Of a stretch of 64,000 nt of DNA, positions 35,111 through 43,496 are shown piece after piece (the first letter of the stretch is position 1; every line of letters starts with the position of its first letter). Source of the DNA: Pirellulales bacterium. Lineage in GTDB: Bacteria; Planctomycetota; Planctomycetia; Pirellulales; JAEUIK01. The position numbers and the translations under genes were made by a program. The stretch covers positions 28,187-92,186 of the forward strand of contig JAIESQ010000078.1 of the NCBI GenBank assembly GCA_019745975.1. The letters run 5' to 3'. The notes under the pieces were generated by a model that saw only the letters and a list, made by a program, of their open reading frames with translations, was not told where the DNA came from and ran no database searches.

Positions 35111-36598
35111 ATGGGCGTGATGCGTTTCTCGCTCCCCAGCCCTTCGCCGCTTGGCCCAGGCGCCGCCGCGCGCGCCTATTTTTCCGGTCCCGATGGCATT
35201 CCCTGGCCGAGTGCGACGCGCCTCGTTGGCTCCACGCTCGAGGTCGAGCGCAGCGTGACCGAGTCGGGAAATTTTCACATCCCCTGGCCTGTTGGCGGAG
35301 CCGGCGAATTGGTCCTCTCGACTTCCACGCTACCCGAACGTGCCGAGCCGTATTTGATCGCCGTCGAGCTCGCGCGGGGCAAATTGAACAATGTGCGCAA
35401 TATGGCCGAGGACTGGCAGCAGATTGGCTTGATCCTGCCGCCAGGGTTTGGCACGGAATTGTCGGAGACGACGCGAACGTTCGCCCGCGCCGTCACCCAT
35501 CAGCACGACGCGACGCTGGCCCAGGAGTTGGCGTCGCAAGTGATCGTCGAAGCTGTTGGTTTGGGCGAGCGGCTGGCCGGCGCTTATGCCGAACAAGCGC
35601 TCGCAGCGCGGAAGCGCCAGGCCGGGCGATTGGCAACCTGGCTGGGCGCGGCACTAGGCAAGACGCGCCCTGAGCAGCCGGGCATGCAGTGGTACCTGGG
35701 AGCCTTCAACGCAGCCGCGGTCACGACCCTGTGGCGCGAGATCGAACCGAGCGAAGGCTCCTTTCAATGGGAAGTGACCGATCGACAGATCGGCTGGTGC
35801 GAACAGTCGAAACTAAAGGTCGTGGCCGGGCCGCTGGTGAGTTTCGACGCCCAGGGCCTCCCCGATTGGTGCTGCCTGTGGGAAGGAGACGTCGACAACC
35901 TCGCGGCCGTCGTGGGGCAGTTCGTCGAGACCGTGGTAAAGCGCTATCGCGGTCATGTGAATCTCTGGCACTGTGCCGCGCGCATCGCCGAGGGAGTGGC
36001 GCTCGACCTTTCGGAGGAGGATCGCTTGCGTCTGGCCGTGCGCGTGATCGAAATCGCCCGACACCACGATCCCGAGACGCCGGTCTTGCTCTCCTTCGAT
36101 CAACCCTGGGGAGAATATCTGCAGCGCAATGGGCAGGAACTTTCTCCGCTGCACGTCGCCGACGTGCTCGTGCGCTCCGAACTGGGAATCGGCGGAATCG
36201 GGCTAGAGCTGAACGTCGGCTACTATCCCGGCGGCACGCAACCGCGCGACGCCCTGGCGTTGCATCGGCTGTTGGACTATTGGAGCAGCTTCGGACTGCC
36301 GCTGTATGTATGGTTGACCGTGCCGGGAGGCAGTGGTAACGATCCGCTGGCAACCACGAAAGCAGCGATGCTCGCGGGAACCAGCGGCGCGCCGTGGTCG
36401 GCCACCACTCAAGCGGCTTGGGCCGAACGACTGGTTCCGTCGCTGTTGGCCCGGCCAGCAGTGCGTGGTGTGTTCTGGAATCAATGGCGCGACGACGAGC
36501 CGCATCATTGGCCGCATAGCGGCCTGGTCGACGCGTCGGGGCGCGCGAAGCCGGCGCTGTCGTCGCTGGCAGCCTTGCGCCGGCGGCATCTGACATGA
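35111..36598 (+). CDS. GH10-like protein with altered active site
   Basis: A 495-residue protein. The first 180 residues are a beta-rich domain; the rest resembles a GH10 (endo-xylanase) barrel: WYLGAFNAAAVTTLWREIEP then EGSFQWEVTDRQIGWCEQ, the canonical start of GH10. The acid/base Glu of the WDVVNE motif is missing, with NLWHCAARIAEG in its place, while the nucleophile region GIGLELNV keeps a Glu. It may bind rather than cut polysaccharide. There is no signal peptide at this start. The start is uncertain (35111 or 35120). Its stop overlaps the start of the P-type ATPase gene as ATGA. Confidence 0.72.
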   Translation: MGVMRFSLPSPSPLGPGAAARAYFSGPDGIPWPSATRLVGSTLEVERSVTESGNFHIPWPVGGAGELVLSTSTLPERAEPYLIAVELARGKLNNVRNMAEDWQQIGLILPPGFGTELSETTRTFARAVTHQHDATLAQELASQVIVEAVGLGERLAGAYAEQALAARKRQAGRLATWLGAALGKTRPEQPGMQWYLGAFNAAAVTTLWREIEPSEGSFQWEVTDRQIGWCEQSKLKVVAGPLVSFDAQGLPDWCCLWEGDVDNLAAVVGQFVETVVKRYRGHVNLWHCAARIAEGVALDLSEEDRLRLAVRVIEIARHHDPETPVLLSFDQPWGEYLQRNGQELSPLHVADVLVRSELGIGGIGLELNVGYYPGGTQPRDALALHRLLDYWSSFGLPLYVWLTVPGGSGNDPLATTKAAMLAGTSGAPWSATTQAAWAERLVPSLLARPAVRGVFWNQWRDDEPHHWPHSGLVDASGRAKPALSSLAALRRRHLT

Positions 36599-39243
36599 GA
36601 CGCAGCGGCGCCGGAACGAGACCGCGCGATCTAAGCGGCCAGCCCGAGGAATGCATCAGACACTCCAATTACTGGAGCGCCTCACCTGAGAGACTACTGA
36701 CAGATCTATGTAGCTCAGCCAATGGGCTGAGTCAGCGCGAGGCCGAACGCCGCTTGGACGAGTACGGCCCCAATACTCTGAAGCCGGGGAGCCAAACCAC
36801 CGCCCTTGGGTTGTTGCTCAATCAGTTCAAGAGCCCATTGGTCCTGATTCTCATTGTCGCGGCAATCATATCCATTGTGGCGGGGGAATGGCCCGATGCG
36901 ATGATTGTGCTGGCGGTGGTTGCAGGCAGTACCGGCTTGGGGTTCGTGCAGGAGTATCGAGCCAGCGATGCCATCGAGAAGTTGCGTTCCAAGCTCATGC
37001 TCAAGTCGAGCGCCCTACGCGACGGCGAATCGCGTGAAGTGTTGTCCCAAGAGATCGTTCCCGGCGATGTGGTATTGCTGTCGGCGGGGAGCCTGATCCC
37101 AGCGGATGGACTTGTCCTGGAGGCCGACGACCTGTTCGTGAATCAGGCCGTGCTCACCGGCGAAGTCTATCCCGTGGAGAAGAGGCCGGAAACGGTTGAG
37201 CCCAGCGCGAGCCTGATGGAGCGTATTAACTGCGTGTTCATGGGCACGAGCGTGCGCAGTGGGACAGCACGCGTGCTGATCGTGCAGACGGCCCGAGAGA
37301 CCGTTTATGGACAGGTCGCGGAACGCCTGAAACTGCGCCCGCCGGAGACCGAGTTCGAGCGCGGCGTGGAGGGATTTGGCTTTCTGCTTACACGCGTCAT
37401 GCTGGCGATGGTCGTCATCGTGATTGCGATGAACGCCATTCGTGGCAAACCCGCGCTCGACTCACTGCTGTTCGCGCTGGCTCTTGCCGTGGGGCTGACC
37501 CCCGAACTGCTGCCAGCCATCATCAGCGTTACGCTTGCCCATGGCGCACAACGGATGGCCAAACAAGGCGTCATCGTACGCAGGCTGAATGCGATCGAGA
37601 ACTTCGGCAGCATGCAAGTTCTCTGCACGGATAAGACCGGCACGCTAACCGAAGGAACCGTACTACTGAAGGATGCCGTCGACTCCCAGGGGCAAGCTTC
37701 CGCGGATGTGCTTCGCTACGCGTACCTCAACGCCTTCTATCAGTCCGGTCTGAAGAATCCCTTGGACGAGGCGATTGTAGTTTCGGGGCAGCGGGTCGGC
37801 CAAGACGCCGGTGCGGTTCGCAAGGTTGGCGAGATCCCGTACGACTTCATTCGCAAACGACTGAGTGTGGTTGTCGAAGACCGCAGCGGTGTCCAGACCC
37901 TGATCACGAAGGGGGCGCTCGAAAGTGTGCTCGATCTCTGCAACAGCGTGCATTCCGCCGGCAAGGCCGGTCCGCTTGACGAGGCGAGCCGCCAAGGAAT
38001 CTCCGCCCTCTATCGCCAGTGGAGCGCCCAGGGCTTCCGCGTTCTGGGTGTGGGCTTCAAGGAGGTAGACGCGGGCGCTGAATCGTATACCCGGGACGAT
38101 GAAGCGGAACTGCAGTTTGTCGGCTTCTTGCTGTTCTTCGATCCTCCCAAGCCCGATGTCGTGCAAACCATCGTTGACCTTCGTGAGCGAGGGGTCGAGC
38201 TGAAGATCATCACCGGCGACAACCAGTTGGTGGCGCGGCACATTGCCGAGACGGTGGATCTGCCGGTTAGGGGCGTACTGACTGGTAAGAACTTGCATGA
38301 CCTGGGAGACGAGTCGCTCTGGCACACCGCCGAACGGACCACGATCTTCGCCGAAGTCGATCCCAACCAGAAGGAACGCATCATCCTGGCTTTGCGGAAA
38401 ACCGGCCACGTGGTCGGCTACATGGGGGATGGCATCAACGACGCCCCCGCCCTGCACGCCGCCGACGTGGGCATCTCGGTAAACACGGCCGTGGACGTGG
38501 CGAAAGACGCGGCCGACCTGGTGCTGCTGGAGCAGAGCCTCGACATCTTGCGCGACGGCATCGACGAAGGACGCCGCACGTTTGCCAATACACTCAAGTA
38601 CATCCTGACGACCACCAGCGCCAATTTCGGCAACATGTTCAGCATGGCGGCGGCTACGATGTTCCTGCCGTTTCTGCCGCTAACTGCCTCGCAGATCCTG
38701 CTCAACAATTTCCTTTCGGATATTCCGGGGACAACCATCGCCGGCGACAACGTCGACCCTGAATGGGTCGCCGGCCCGCGACGTTGGGACAATCGATTTA
38801 TCAGCCGCTATATGGTGCTCTTCGGGCTAGTCAGTTCGATCTTCGACTTCTTGACCTTCGGAACGTTGCTGTTCGTATTTCAGGCAACGGTCGAGGAGTT
38901 CCGGACGGGCTGGTTCATTGAGTCGCTGCTGACCGAATTGGTGATCGCGCTGGTCGTGCGAACCCGCAGAGTGTGCTTCCGCAGTCGACCTGGAAACCTG
39001 CTGCTCGCGAGCACCATCATCGTGATTGGAGTGACGCTGTTGCTCCCCTATCTTCCCTCCCATTCGCTGTTCGGATTCGTTCCACTCCCTGCACCCTTGA
39101 TGCTTGTGTTGATCGGCCTGACCGTTCTCTACGTGCTCGCGGCGGAAATGGCGAAAACGTACTTCTATAGCCGCGTAGTCAACGCAAGGTTCCTCGCCAT
39201 CGGCCAAGAACAATCGCCGGCCGCGCACGCTGACAAGATATGA
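36595..39243 (+). CDS. mgtA: Magnesium-type P-type ATPase
   Basis: An 882-residue P-type ATPase of the P3B (MgtA/MgtB) class, which imports magnesium at the inner membrane using ATP. It contains the actuator motif LTGEVYPVEK, the M4 segment GLTPELLPAIISVTLA, the phosphorylated Asp346 in LCTDKTGTLTEG, the nucleotide-domain KGALE, the hinge GDGINDAPAL, and the C-terminal signature DNVDPEWVAGPRRWD found in MgtA. Ten membrane segments can be counted. No leader like those of enteric mgtA genes is visible. Start ATG overlaps the TGA of the upstream GH10-like gene. Confidence 0.92.
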   Translation: MRRSGAGTRPRDLSGQPEECIRHSNYWSASPERLLTDLCSSANGLSQREAERRLDEYGPNTLKPGSQTTALGLLLNQFKSPLVLILIVAAIISIVAGEWPDAMIVLAVVAGSTGLGFVQEYRASDAIEKLRSKLMLKSSALRDGESREVLSQEIVPGDVVLLSAGSLIPADGLVLEADDLFVNQAVLTGEVYPVEKRPETVEPSASLMERINCVFMGTSVRSGTARVLIVQTARETVYGQVAERLKLRPPETEFERGVEGFGFLLTRVMLAMVVIVIAMNAIRGKPALDSLLFALALAVGLTPELLPAIISVTLAHGAQRMAKQGVIVRRLNAIENFGSMQVLCTDKTGTLTEGTVLLKDAVDSQGQASADVLRYAYLNAFYQSGLKNPLDEAIVVSGQRVGQDAGAVRKVGEIPYDFIRKRLSVVVEDRSGVQTLITKGALESVLDLCNSVHSAGKAGPLDEASRQGISALYRQWSAQGFRVLGVGFKEVDAGAESYTRDDEAELQFVGFLLFFDPPKPDVVQTIVDLRERGVELKIITGDNQLVARHIAETVDLPVRGVLTGKNLHDLGDESLWHTAERTTIFAEVDPNQKERIILALRKTGHVVGYMGDGINDAPALHAADVGISVNTAVDVAKDAADLVLLEQSLDILRDGIDEGRRTFANTLKYILTTTSANFGNMFSMAAATMFLPFLPLTASQILLNNFLSDIPGTTIAGDNVDPEWVAGPRRWDNRFISRYMVLFGLVSSIFDFLTFGTLLFVFQATVEEFRTGWFIESLLTELVIALVVRTRRVCFRSRPGNLLLASTIIVIGVTLLLPYLPSHSLFGFVPLPAPLMLVLIGLTVLYVLAAEMAKTYFYSRVVNARFLAIGQEQSPAAHADKI

Positions 39244-39361
39244 GGTGAGTCGAACGGAAGATCTCGGTAACTGGAAAAACTTCCAACCAAGCACAACAGG
39301 GTCAGGTGTGCAGCGACTATCTCAAAGCCTGGGGGTATCCCAGAATAAGATTGCCCGGGAA

Positions 39362-39491
39362 TTTGCGTCCTAACCGTCCTAAGCGGCTGTCAAAAGTAGT
39401 TAAGTCGTTTCGCAGCAAAGATTTATTCTAGGACGCAAAACCACAAAACGTTGCGTCCTAGATCGTCCTAAGCGAGATTCTGCGTCCTAGG
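39362..39491. repeat. GCGTCCTA short repeat cluster
   Basis: TTGCGTCCTA occurs at 39363 and 39451, each followed 3-4 bases later by CGTCCTAAGCG, with a third GCGTCCTAGG at 39482. An inverted copy at 39427-39438 pairs perfectly over 12 bases with 39451-39462, loop of 12 bases, giving a hairpin without a T-run. Confidence 0.65.
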
Positions 39492-39496
39492 TACTT

Positions 39497-39527
39497 GTTA
39501 GCCGCGGGATTTATCCCGCGCGCTAGC
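39497..39527. repeat. 31-bp palindrome, family A
   Basis: GTTAGCCGCGGGAT then TTATCCCGCGCGCTAGC. The inner stem GCGGGAT/ATCCCGC is perfect. Other copies: 39558-39588, 49436-49466, 52445-52475, 52496-52526. Confidence 0.8.
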
Positions 39528-39557
39528 TCGCGCGAGGTTCGATTCGGCGCCGCACCC

Positions 39558-39588
39558 GTTAGCGCGCGGAGCAAGCTCCGCGGCTAAC
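39558..39588. repeat. 31-bp palindrome, family A, reverse orientation
   Basis: The same 31-base unit inverted, with inner stem CGGAGC/GCTCCG and outer arms GTTAGC/GCTAAC. It lies 30 bases from the copy at 39497-39527. Confidence 0.8.
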
Positions 39589-39950
39589 AAGCTTCGCGCA
39601 CGGCGCGCACGCTGGACGCAGCTCTCGGCTCCGACTCTGACAAACGATTCGGTGAATCGCGAAGTCCCAGGACGAGATGCGTGACGGGTCGGTGTTCTTG
39701 GGCGCGCAGGCTGGCGCGCCAGGTTTGTTCCTGTGGTGGCTAGTTTTCAGTGTTCAGTATTCAGTGTTCAGCGGGGACGTGGCGCGCGCAGCGGCGCACG
39801 ATGGCTTTCCCGCGAGTCTCTGGTCTCAAGTCTCGCACGTTTATTACTGTACACATTTGTGGTCATTTGTCAAGGGGGGCCACGCGCGCACCTGGCGGAA
39901 CTCGATCGGGCGCCAGTTGTTGGGACAGCCCTGGCCGACGCCGCGCGGAG

Positions 39951-40023
39951 GGGGACGGGAGTCGTTTCCGACCTGCGTCGCCCCCTTGCCCCTGGTCTAT
40001 GCCCGGAAACGACTCCCGTCCCC
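39951..40023. repeat. Perfect 20-bp inverted repeat
   Basis: GGGGACGGGAGTCGTTTCCG at 39951-39970 and its exact complement at 40004-40023, separated by 33 bases. It ends 37 bases from the stop of the convergent MazG-like gene. Confidence 0.8.
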
Positions 40024-40060
40024 TTGGGGCATCCTCGCCGATGCTGCCGGAAGCGTTGAT

Positions 40061-40435
40061 CTACCGTCCCGGGTCGTCGGGGCCGTAGCGGCCGCGGAAT
40101 TCCTCGGCCGGATACTTCTTGCGATTGGCCGCCATCTTGCGCTCGAACGCCGCCGCCACGTCGATCTCCAGCTCGTTGGCCAGGGCCAGTGCATAGCAGA
40201 GGACGTCGGAGATTTCGTCGGCCACTTCGCGAAGCTTGTCGGCGCTATCGGCCAGTTCGCGCGATTCGCGCGGCGTGAGCCACTGGAAATGCTCCATCAG
40301 CTCGGCAGCCTCGACGGCCAGCGACATCGAGAGATTCTTCGGCGTATGGAACTGACGCCAGTCGCGCTCGGCCACGAACTGGGCGACGATCGTTCGCAGT
40401 GTGGCCAGCGTGGTTTGCTTGTCGGAAAGCGGCAC
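40061..40435 (-). CDS. MazG-like nucleotide pyrophosphohydrolase
   Basis: A 124-residue all-alpha NTP pyrophosphohydrolase of the MazG/RS21-C6 (dCTPase-like) type. The metal-binding acids appear as EAAELMEHFQW and EVADEISDVLCYALALANE. It should hydrolyse a nucleoside triphosphate, perhaps a damaged or methylated one, to monophosphate and pyrophosphate in the cytoplasm. The GTG start has a perfect AGGAGG six bases upstream. It is the single-domain form, not the tandem MazG of E. coli. Confidence 0.88.
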   Translation of the reverse strand: MPLSDKQTTLATLRTIVAQFVAERDWRQFHTPKNLSMSLAVEAAELMEHFQWLTPRESRELADSADKLREVADEISDVLCYALALANELEIDVAAAFERKMAANRKKYPAEEFRGRYGPDDPGR

Positions 40436-40479
40436 GATGTCCCTCCTGCGCCCCGCGCGATCGGCCGAAGTTGCTCAAT

Positions 40480-40602
40480 GCAGTTTCTAAACCTGGATCG
40501 GGTACGTCGGCTGGCATTCGGCCAGTGCGACATTTGACACGGCACTGCTAGACAAGCTAGCAGTGGCACCCGACGTCGGTTCAATGTCGGTTTCGAAACT
40601 GC
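40480..40602. mobile_element. MITE-like element, copy 1
   Basis: Outer inverted repeats GCAGTTTCTAAACC (40480-40493) and GGTTTCGAAACTGC (40589-40602) match at 13 of 14 positions. Inside is a family B hairpin with 9-bp stem CACTGCTAG/CTAGCAGTG (40543-40565). No coding capacity. The element at 41744-41875 has the same plan. Confidence 0.6.
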
Positions 40603-40608
40603 CGCTCG

Positions 40609-41634
40609 TCAGGCCACGGCTCGAAAGCCGGGCAACTGCATTTGCGCCGGGGGCGAGCGCCGCTCATGGTAGCGGCGGCGGTAGGCTTCCGACAAATGCA
40701 TGAGGACTTCGAGCACCAACAGCTCGGCGCGCGAGAAGACATGCCTGGAGCTGCGGCGGCCCAGCCCGACGACTAGCGTTTCGACCGCTTCGAGATGCAG
40801 CTCGAGGACCTGCTGAGCGGAAATATCCGAGCCAGCCAGCAAGTCGGCCAGTGTGCTCATCTCGCCTGCCAGGTTGCCCGCGCCCATCATCACGTGCGCG
40901 CGCAGCAGTTCGCGGTAATGCTCGAGCAAGGGGGCCGGCAGGCGACTGCGCGCGGGCCGCCGCGACGATCGGGCTGCACGCGATGCACCGTTGTCGTCGT
41001 CGACCTCGCCCGAGCCGGCATGGTCGATCGCTTCGGCCTCGCCGGAAGGGGCGGTTTGACCGTGCAGCGCTTCGATGTCGGCGATCAGTCGGCGCTGATG
41101 ACCCAACAGCCGCTGGGCCTCGCGCTGGTCGACGTCGTTGCGCTGGCGGTCGGCCTGGCGCAGCCGCTCGTTGTCGCGAATCAGCCGATGGCGCTCGATG
41201 GCCCGCGCGAGCACCCAGAGCAAGCCGCGCGTGGTGGTCTTGGCGATCTCGAGGTAGGCATCGGCGCCGGCCTCGAAGGCCAACGGGGCCAGCTCGTGTT
41301 CGTCCGCTTCGCCAAGGACTAGGGTGGCTTCCTCGGCCCCGCCGGCGCGCAAGGCGGCGACGAATTCCAGAGCGTCGAGCGCGGGAGGTTCGTGCGCCAC
41401 CAGCACGGCGTCGTAAACCTCGGCTCGCAAACGCGCGGCGGCATCGCCCACGCCGTAGGCCACGTCGAGCTGCACCTGCGCGGCGCTATCGGCTGCCAGG
41501 GCCTTGGCCAACCACAGGCTGTCGCGCTGACGCGCCGCCACTTTGAGCAAGCGGAGGTTCCCCGGCAGCATGCCCAGCGGTGTGCCGGGGAGCTTGTCGG
41601 TCGCGTGACGATTGGCCGGCGAGGATGCGCTCAT
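40609..41634 (-). CDS. Degenerate receiver-domain protein
   Basis: A 341-residue cytoplasmic protein. Residues about 25-150 fold like a CheY receiver, but the phospho-acceptor Asp is missing: DAVLVAHEPPALDALEF has Ala where the Asp is expected. A charged coiled coil follows (IERHRLIRDNERLRQADRQR), then a linker rich in Arg and Asp, then a helical domain (LLEHYRELLRAHVMMGAGNL and onwards). It may be a phosphorylation-independent scaffold or a regulator with another input. No histidine kinase is nearby. Two related MITE-like elements flank the gene. Confidence 0.78.
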   Translation of the reverse strand: MSASSPANRHATDKLPGTPLGMLPGNLRLLKVAARQRDSLWLAKALAADSAAQVQLDVAYGVGDAAARLRAEVYDAVLVAHEPPALDALEFVAALRAGGAEEATLVLGEADEHELAPLAFEAGADAYLEIAKTTTRGLLWVLARAIERHRLIRDNERLRQADRQRNDVDQREAQRLLGHQRRLIADIEALHGQTAPSGEAEAIDHAGSGEVDDDNGASRAARSSRRPARSRLPAPLLEHYRELLRAHVMMGAGNLAGEMSTLADLLAGSDISAQQVLELHLEAVETLVVGLGRRSSRHVFSRAELLVLEVLMHLSEAYRRRYHERRSPPAQMQLPGFRAVA

Positions 41635-41743
41635 GCGAACGACCCGAAGCGATCGCAGTTAAGGAAAGCTGCGTCGACGAGGTCGGCGCGGGGCGTACGG
41701 TATCGCCGGCGCCGACGGGGGTCAAGAGCGAGCGGCGACTGTA

Positions 41744-41875
41744 GAAGCAGTTTCAGAACCGGGAGATGAACTGGTGTCGGGTGCCACTGCTAGCTCGTCT
41801 AGCAGTGCTGTGTCGACCTCTACCACTGCTGGGCAAGCCAGCAGTGGCACCCAAATCACGTTCTGAAACTGCTTC
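41744..41875. mobile_element. MITE-like element, copy 2
   Basis: A perfect 16-bp inverted repeat, GAAGCAGTTTCAGAAC (41744-41759) and its complement (41860-41875), encloses two family B hairpins: CACTGCTAG/CTAGCAGTG (41785-41807) and CACTGCTGG/CCAGCAGTG (41824-41846). It lies just after the stop of nuoN (41892). Confidence 0.65.
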
Positions 41876-41891
41876 CAGCAGGGTCGATTCG

Positions 41892-43496
41892 TCAGCCTGC
41901 TGGGCCTGATGGGCTCTTCGACTTCGGTTCGATTGCGGTCGAAGAAGACGATGCGGCGCTCAAAGCCGGCGCGGTCGGCGCGGCGGGGGCCGGTTCGCTC
42001 GCCGCTGCCCGGGCGCCCTGCACCGCCAGGCTGGCACGTCGCATCAGCGGAAACGGATAAACGCCAATCGCGATCACCAGCACGGCGCAAACAAGCGCCG
42101 CTGCCCAGGGTGCGCGTCCTCCGTCGGCGCGTGGTCGCTCGGTCGACGCGCCAAACCACGACACGCCGATCAGGCGCAAGTAGTAAGCCGCCGCCACGGC
42201 CGCGTTCAGCACACCGAGCACGGCCAACAGCGCGAACCAGGTTTTCACGCTGCGGTCGCCCGGCGCGCCCGCCACCGAGAGCGCGCCGTAGAACAGCCAC
42301 AGCTTGCCGGCGAACCCGGCCAGCGGCGGAATGCCCGCCAGGCTGAACATGAATGCCGCCAGGGCGATGCCGACGACGGGCTGCGACCGCGCGACGCCCG
42401 CCAGCTCATCGACGCGCTCGAGTGGCTCGTCGCGCCGCCCCAGATACTCGAAAACCGCGAACGTGCCGGCCGTGGCCAGCATGTAAACCGTCAGATAGAA
42501 GAGCATGCCGAAATAGCCGTCCGACTCGGCGTTCTGCGCGGCTGGCAGCACGGCGAGCCCGGCCGCGACGCCCATCAGCATGTAGCCTGAGTGGGCAATC
42601 GACGAATAGGCCAGCAGTCGTCGCACGTTCGTTTGCCAGAGCGCGAGCACGTTGCCCAAGGTCATCGTGAGCGCGGCCAGCACCATGGCGACGCGCCAGG
42701 CGGTCACGTGTTGGCCGGGCATCGACAGCCCCAAGAGCCGCACGAGCACGATCAGGCCGGCCGCCTTGGGGAGCACGGAGAGGAGCGCGGCGTTGGCGTG
42801 CGAAGTCCCTTGGTAAACATCCGGCGCGTAGAAGTGAAATGGCACCGCGGCGATCTTGTAGGCCAGCCCGGCAAAGATCAGCACCGCGGCCACCGGACCC
42901 AGCCCGCTGACCAGCGCCGTGCTGCCGCCGGTGGCAATCGCCTGGCGAATCACTGTCAAGCTGGTCGATCCACCCAGTCCATACAGGAAACTGAATCCAT
43001 ACAACAGCACGGCCGACGAGAGCACGCTCAAGAAAAAGTACTTCGCCGCGGCTTCCTGCGATTTCTGACCGCGCCCGCCGAGGTACAGAAGGACGTAGGT
43101 GGGGATCGAAATCAGTTCGAGGCTGACGAACAGTAGCACAAGGTCGTTGGCTCCCGCGGCCAGCATCAGGCCGGTGATGGCCAACAACAACGAGCCGACT
43201 TGCTCGGACACCTGCCCTGCCGCGGCGCTGCGCGCCGAAAGCAGCAGGAGCAACAGCCCCACGACGATCGCCAATCCGCGCACGTACTGCGTGAGCGCGT
43301 CGACGGCCAGCGGGCCGGGCGTGCCAACCAGCTCACCGCCGCGCCAAACGAGCGCGCCGGCGACGACGAGGGCCGCGGCCGCGATCCAGCCCCACAGCGC
43401 GCGAGCGGCGACAAAGGCGCCGGCCACGTAAATCGCCGTAGCGATCAGGATCAACAGCACTTCGGGCAACAAATAGTCGAGCGATTCAACGGACAC
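41892..43496 (-). CDS. nuoN: NADH-quinone oxidoreductase subunit N
   Basis: A 534-residue membrane subunit of complex I, an antiporter-like proton channel with about 14 membrane helices. Motifs include FVSLELISIPTYVLLYLG, LAYKIAAVPFHFYAPDVYQG and RLLAYSSIAHSGYML. The last 40 residues form an Ala/Pro/Ser-rich tail. The GTG start at 43496 overlaps the end of nuoM by 11 bases; the much longer open frame upstream runs antiphase through nuoM and is rejected. It is the last gene of the nuo operon. Confidence 0.96.
   Translation of the reverse strand: MSVESLDYLLPEVLLILIATAIYVAGAFVAARALWGWIAAAALVVAGALVWRGGELVGTPGPLAVDALTQYVRGLAIVVGLLLLLLSARSAAAGQVSEQVGSLLLAITGLMLAAGANDLVLLFVSLELISIPTYVLLYLGGRGQKSQEAAAKYFFLSVLSSAVLLYGFSFLYGLGGSTSLTVIRQAIATGGSTALVSGLGPVAAVLIFAGLAYKIAAVPFHFYAPDVYQGTSHANAALLSVLPKAAGLIVLVRLLGLSMPGQHVTAWRVAMVLAALTMTLGNVLALWQTNVRRLLAYSSIAHSGYMLMGVAAGLAVLPAAQNAESDGYFGMLFYLTVYMLATAGTFAVFEYLGRRDEPLERVDELAGVARSQPVVGIALAAFMFSLAGIPPLAGFAGKLWLFYGALSVAGAPGDRSVKTWFALLAVLGVLNAAVAAAYYLRLIGVSWFGASTERPRADGGRAPWAAALVCAVLVIAIGVYPFPLMRRASLAVQGARAAASEPAPAAPTAPALSAASSSSTAIEPKSKSPSGPAG

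Larger units (their letters stand above)
39244..40060. other. Repeat-rich intergenic region, 817 bases
   Basis: Downstream of mgtA and convergent with the MazG-like gene. It holds GCGTCCTA repeats (39362-39491), two 31-bp palindromes (39497-39527 and 39558-39588), a run of CAGTGTTCAG/CAGTATTCAG direct repeats near 39748-39772, and a 20-bp perfect inverted repeat (39951-40023). The open frames that cross it have no ribosome sites or family resemblance. Confidence 0.6.

Noticed and set aside
39497..39588. Attachment site or tRNA-like structure
   Set aside because: The palindromes lack a cloverleaf, CCA-adjacent acceptor stem or T-loop consensus, and no integrase is nearby.
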